A stretch of DNA of 34,115 nucleotides from Spirochaeta lutea (GTDB taxonomy: Bacteria > Spirochaetota > Spirochaetia > DSM-27196 > Salinispiraceae): assembly GCF_000758165.1 (NCBI RefSeq), contig NZ_JNUP01000024.1, forward strand, positions 1 to 34,115. The letters run 5' to 3'. This document shows, piece by piece, positions 32,513 through 34,115 of the stretch. Position 1 is the stretch's first letter; each line of letters begins with the position of its first letter. The translations under genes were made by a program, and so were the position numbers. The notes below the pieces were generated by a model, which was given only the letters and a program-made list of their open reading frames with translations, made no database searches and was not told the DNA's origin.

Positions 32513-32820
32513 TCAGATGCAGAGACTGAGCTCCGCCAAGACCGACCGGATCTTCTCCATGGTGGGCGGCTTGGATACTACCATAGTAATATACTCCGGG
32601 AGATTCTTGCTATCCAAAAATACGCCCCATCCGGTAAGCAGCAGCACCGGCGTCTTCGGGGCCAGGCTGACCACCTCCTTGGCAACCTGAAGTCCGTCCA
32701 TATCCGGCATGCCCAGATCGGTAATCACCAGGTCAAAGGCCTCGGGGCCCCGGCTCTTTTGGGAAAAAATCTCCAGGGCCTCAGCGCCGGTTTTGGCATC
32801 GGTTACCCGGTGGCCGGATT
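32513..32820 (-). pseudogene. Receiver-domain protein truncated by the IS element
   Basis: The reading frame is open from the IS junction at about 32820 to TGA 32513. It starts GHRVTDAKTGAEALEIFSQ, has the phospho-acceptor segment LVITDLGMPDMDGLQVAKEVV, LLLTGWG and VVSKPPTMEKIRSVLAEL, and so covers a receiver domain from alpha-1 onward. The first beta strand and acidic pair (about 25-30 residues), plus any N-terminal partner such as a histidine kinase, are missing because the transposase end begins there. It was probably the upstream signalling partner of the receiver-FapA operon, perhaps a hybrid kinase. Confidence 0.82.
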
Positions 32821-34021
32821 AAGCAACCTTTTTTCTGTAAATTTCTTTAAAAGCAGGGCGATCATTAGACTCGGGTAAGTACCGTTTTTCATTCTGCCAT
32901 TGATCGTTCTGTTCGATCAGCATGGCCGCCGCAAGGCGAAGCAAACTATCGGCATTAGGGAATACGCCTACGACCTTTGTTCGCCTTTTTATTTCTTTCA
33001 TTTGACGTTCAGCCAAATTTGAGGTTCGTAACTTCCTCCTGTGGTTTTCCGGGATATGAAATACGCTTAATCCCTCCCGGAGATTTTCATCAGCCCACTG
33101 GGCAAGACGGGGCTGGGTCTTCTCATACTTTTCTACCAGGCTCTGCAAGTACCTTTCGGCGTTCTGTTCATCTGGGGCATTGAAAACCTTGCGGATTTCC
33201 GCCGCTACCGCCGGGACATCGTCTTTCCTTGTCACGTAACCACGAGCATTTTGCTGCAAGTGAAATTGACACCGTTGCCACAAGATTCCAGGAAACACAG
33301 CATCGATAGCTGCTCGAAGACCCGCATGGTCATCACTGGTAATCATGGTCAGACCATGGAGCCCTCTACGAACCAGGCCTTCTAGAAACGATCGCCAATT
33401 TACCTCCGCTTCGCTATTGGCTACTTCTGTGCCCAAAATCTGACGTTTGCCTTCATAATCGACGCCTATGGCCATCAGTAGGGACTGTTTGACCACTTTC
33501 GAGCCTACACGCACTGATTCATATGTAGCGTCGAGCACGAGATACTGTATTTGTCCTACCGGCGAGGATCGCCAGGATGTTGCCTCTTCATCCAGCTCCT
33601 TCGCCAATCGACTTACCTGTGAGGAGCTCACCTCGGTGCCGCATAGGATTTCTACGATATCTGAAACCCGTCTAGTACTGACCCCTTTTACGTACATCTC
33701 GGCTATCGCAAGTTTTAAGGCTCGTTCACTCCGAATACCCTTTTCGATACAGCTGGGATAGAATTCCAGTCCGCGGACTTGAGGTATCTTGAGTAATACC
33801 TTCCCGGTAGCCAAAGCCAAGGTTTTGTTCTTAAACCCGTTGGCGTAGCCCATTCGATCTTCGGTCCGCTCATAGGGTTCGGCCTGAAGGGTTTTGGCTC
33901 GCTCAAGTTTCATTGCTTCGTTCACTACCTTTTCTATCACCTTAGAAAATTTACTGTCTTCCTTGGTGGCTAACATTTGGATCACTTGCTCTAAAAGTGT
34001 ATACTCTGATTGGTAGGCCAT
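32819..34021 (-). CDS. IS256-family transposase
   Basis: The 400-residue transposase appears intact. The DDE residues are Asp164 (LVLDATYE), Asp230 (MITSDDHAGL) and Glu338 (SNLAERQMKEIKRRTKVVGVFPN), with the conserved WQRCQFHLQQN before the last helical insertion, and GYANGFKNKTLAL near the N-terminus, as in the family. ATG 34021 is preferred over 34057 because TAAGGAGAG lies just upstream. The stop codon lies at or across the left end of the element, and its last ten codons include part of the inverted repeat, so the C-terminus may have been altered at insertion. AT-richer than the host genes. Confidence 0.95.
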   Translation of the reverse strand: MAYQSEYTLLEQVIQMLATKEDSKFSKVIEKVVNEAMKLERAKTLQAEPYERTEDRMGYANGFKNKTLALATGKVLLKIPQVRGLEFYPSCIEKGIRSERALKLAIAEMYVKGVSTRRVSDIVEILCGTEVSSSQVSRLAKELDEEATSWRSSPVGQIQYLVLDATYESVRVGSKVVKQSLLMAIGVDYEGKRQILGTEVANSEAEVNWRSFLEGLVRRGLHGLTMITSDDHAGLRAAIDAVFPGILWQRCQFHLQQNARGYVTRKDDVPAVAAEIRKVFNAPDEQNAERYLQSLVEKYEKTQPRLAQWADENLREGLSVFHIPENHRRKLRTSNLAERQMKEIKRRTKVVGVFPNADSLLRLAAAMLIEQNDQWQNEKRYLPESNDRPAFKEIYRKKVA

Positions 34022-34115
34022 CGGGCTCTCCTTATGGTTTGTTTCGTCACTTACCATTTGAGCCTGATCGGCCTGCTTTCTTCAACCTAATTTACAGAAA
34101 GAATTGTACACCAAC
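32821..34115 (-). mobile_element. IS256-family insertion sequence, right end at window edge
   Basis: Imperfect inverted repeats flank the transposase: CTGTAAATT followed by AAAGCAGGGCGATC at about 32835-32863, mirrored by GATCGGCCTGCTTTC and AATTTACAG at about 34066-34097. By symmetry the right end should fall near 34115, the last base, so the target duplication cannot be checked. The left end interrupts a receiver-domain gene near 32820; the exact boundary is not resolved. Confidence 0.85.

Noticed and set aside
1-34115. tRNA, rRNA or riboswitch genes
   Set aside because: I saw no cloverleaf with a TTCRANNC arm, no rRNA-like stretches, and no recognisable riboswitch core upstream of the aspartokinase or sugar genes.

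Overview
The window reads as spirochaete chromosome, most likely a free-living Spirochaeta-type organism. The evidence is a GC-rich background, MurA with Asp in place of the catalytic Cys (the form known from Borrelia and Treponema), a substrate-binding protein whose signal peptide ends in the AAGQGES style common in Spirochaeta and Treponema, a FapA (DUF342) protein and a DUF4954-like protein. The assignment is inference; no rRNA or other marker gene is present.

Layout. 51-3691 (+) is an overlapping three-gene operon of two polytopic membrane proteins of unknown function and a DjlA-like membrane J-protein. It converges on murA (3681-4967, -). Divergent from murA is the amino-acid pair aspartokinase and thrC (5070-7913, +). 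A degenerate HD protein of the CCA-adding/poly(A) polymerase type (8266-9456, -) follows, then a DUF4954-like beta-helix protein (9668-11560, -). An ECF sigma factor, a membrane-bound putative anti-sigma factor and a UPF0145 protein form a translationally coupled operon (11622-12897, -).

13130-27468 is a carbohydrate locus. It holds an ABC sugar-binding protein, two permeases, a surface lipoprotein with a GH71/GH99-like catalytic domain and an F5/8-type C-terminal domain, a divergent membrane-bound AraC regulator, two tandem GH65 phosphorylases, a beta-phosphoglucomutase and a second lipoprotein sugar-binding protein. The inferred route is glycan trimming at the surface, oligosaccharide import, phosphorolysis to beta-glucose 1-phosphate, and isomerisation to glucose 6-phosphate. 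No transporter ATPase is encoded here.

27469-34115 is an accessory stretch. It holds an AT-rich AAA/DUF4143 ATPase, a DUF1801 protein, an AT-rich MntA/HepT-type toxin-antitoxin pair, a receiver protein with FapA, and a receiver-domain remnant cut by an IS256-family element that fills the end of the window.

The most notable unexplained structure is an interspersed repeat of about 105 bp, with about 20-bp terminal inverted repeats (TAGTGCGCAAAAGGTTGTAA) and a conserved interior around GATATAGCGG. Five full or near-full copies, the end of a sixth and two end-only fragments lie between genes. Copies supply a stop codon, the C-terminus of the HepT toxin, a start region and a ribosome-binding-site context. 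It looks like a MITE with possible TA target duplication, or a BIME-like element. Two genes, the aspartokinase and the DUF4954 gene, have promoter-like boxes placed so that the mRNA would be leaderless.
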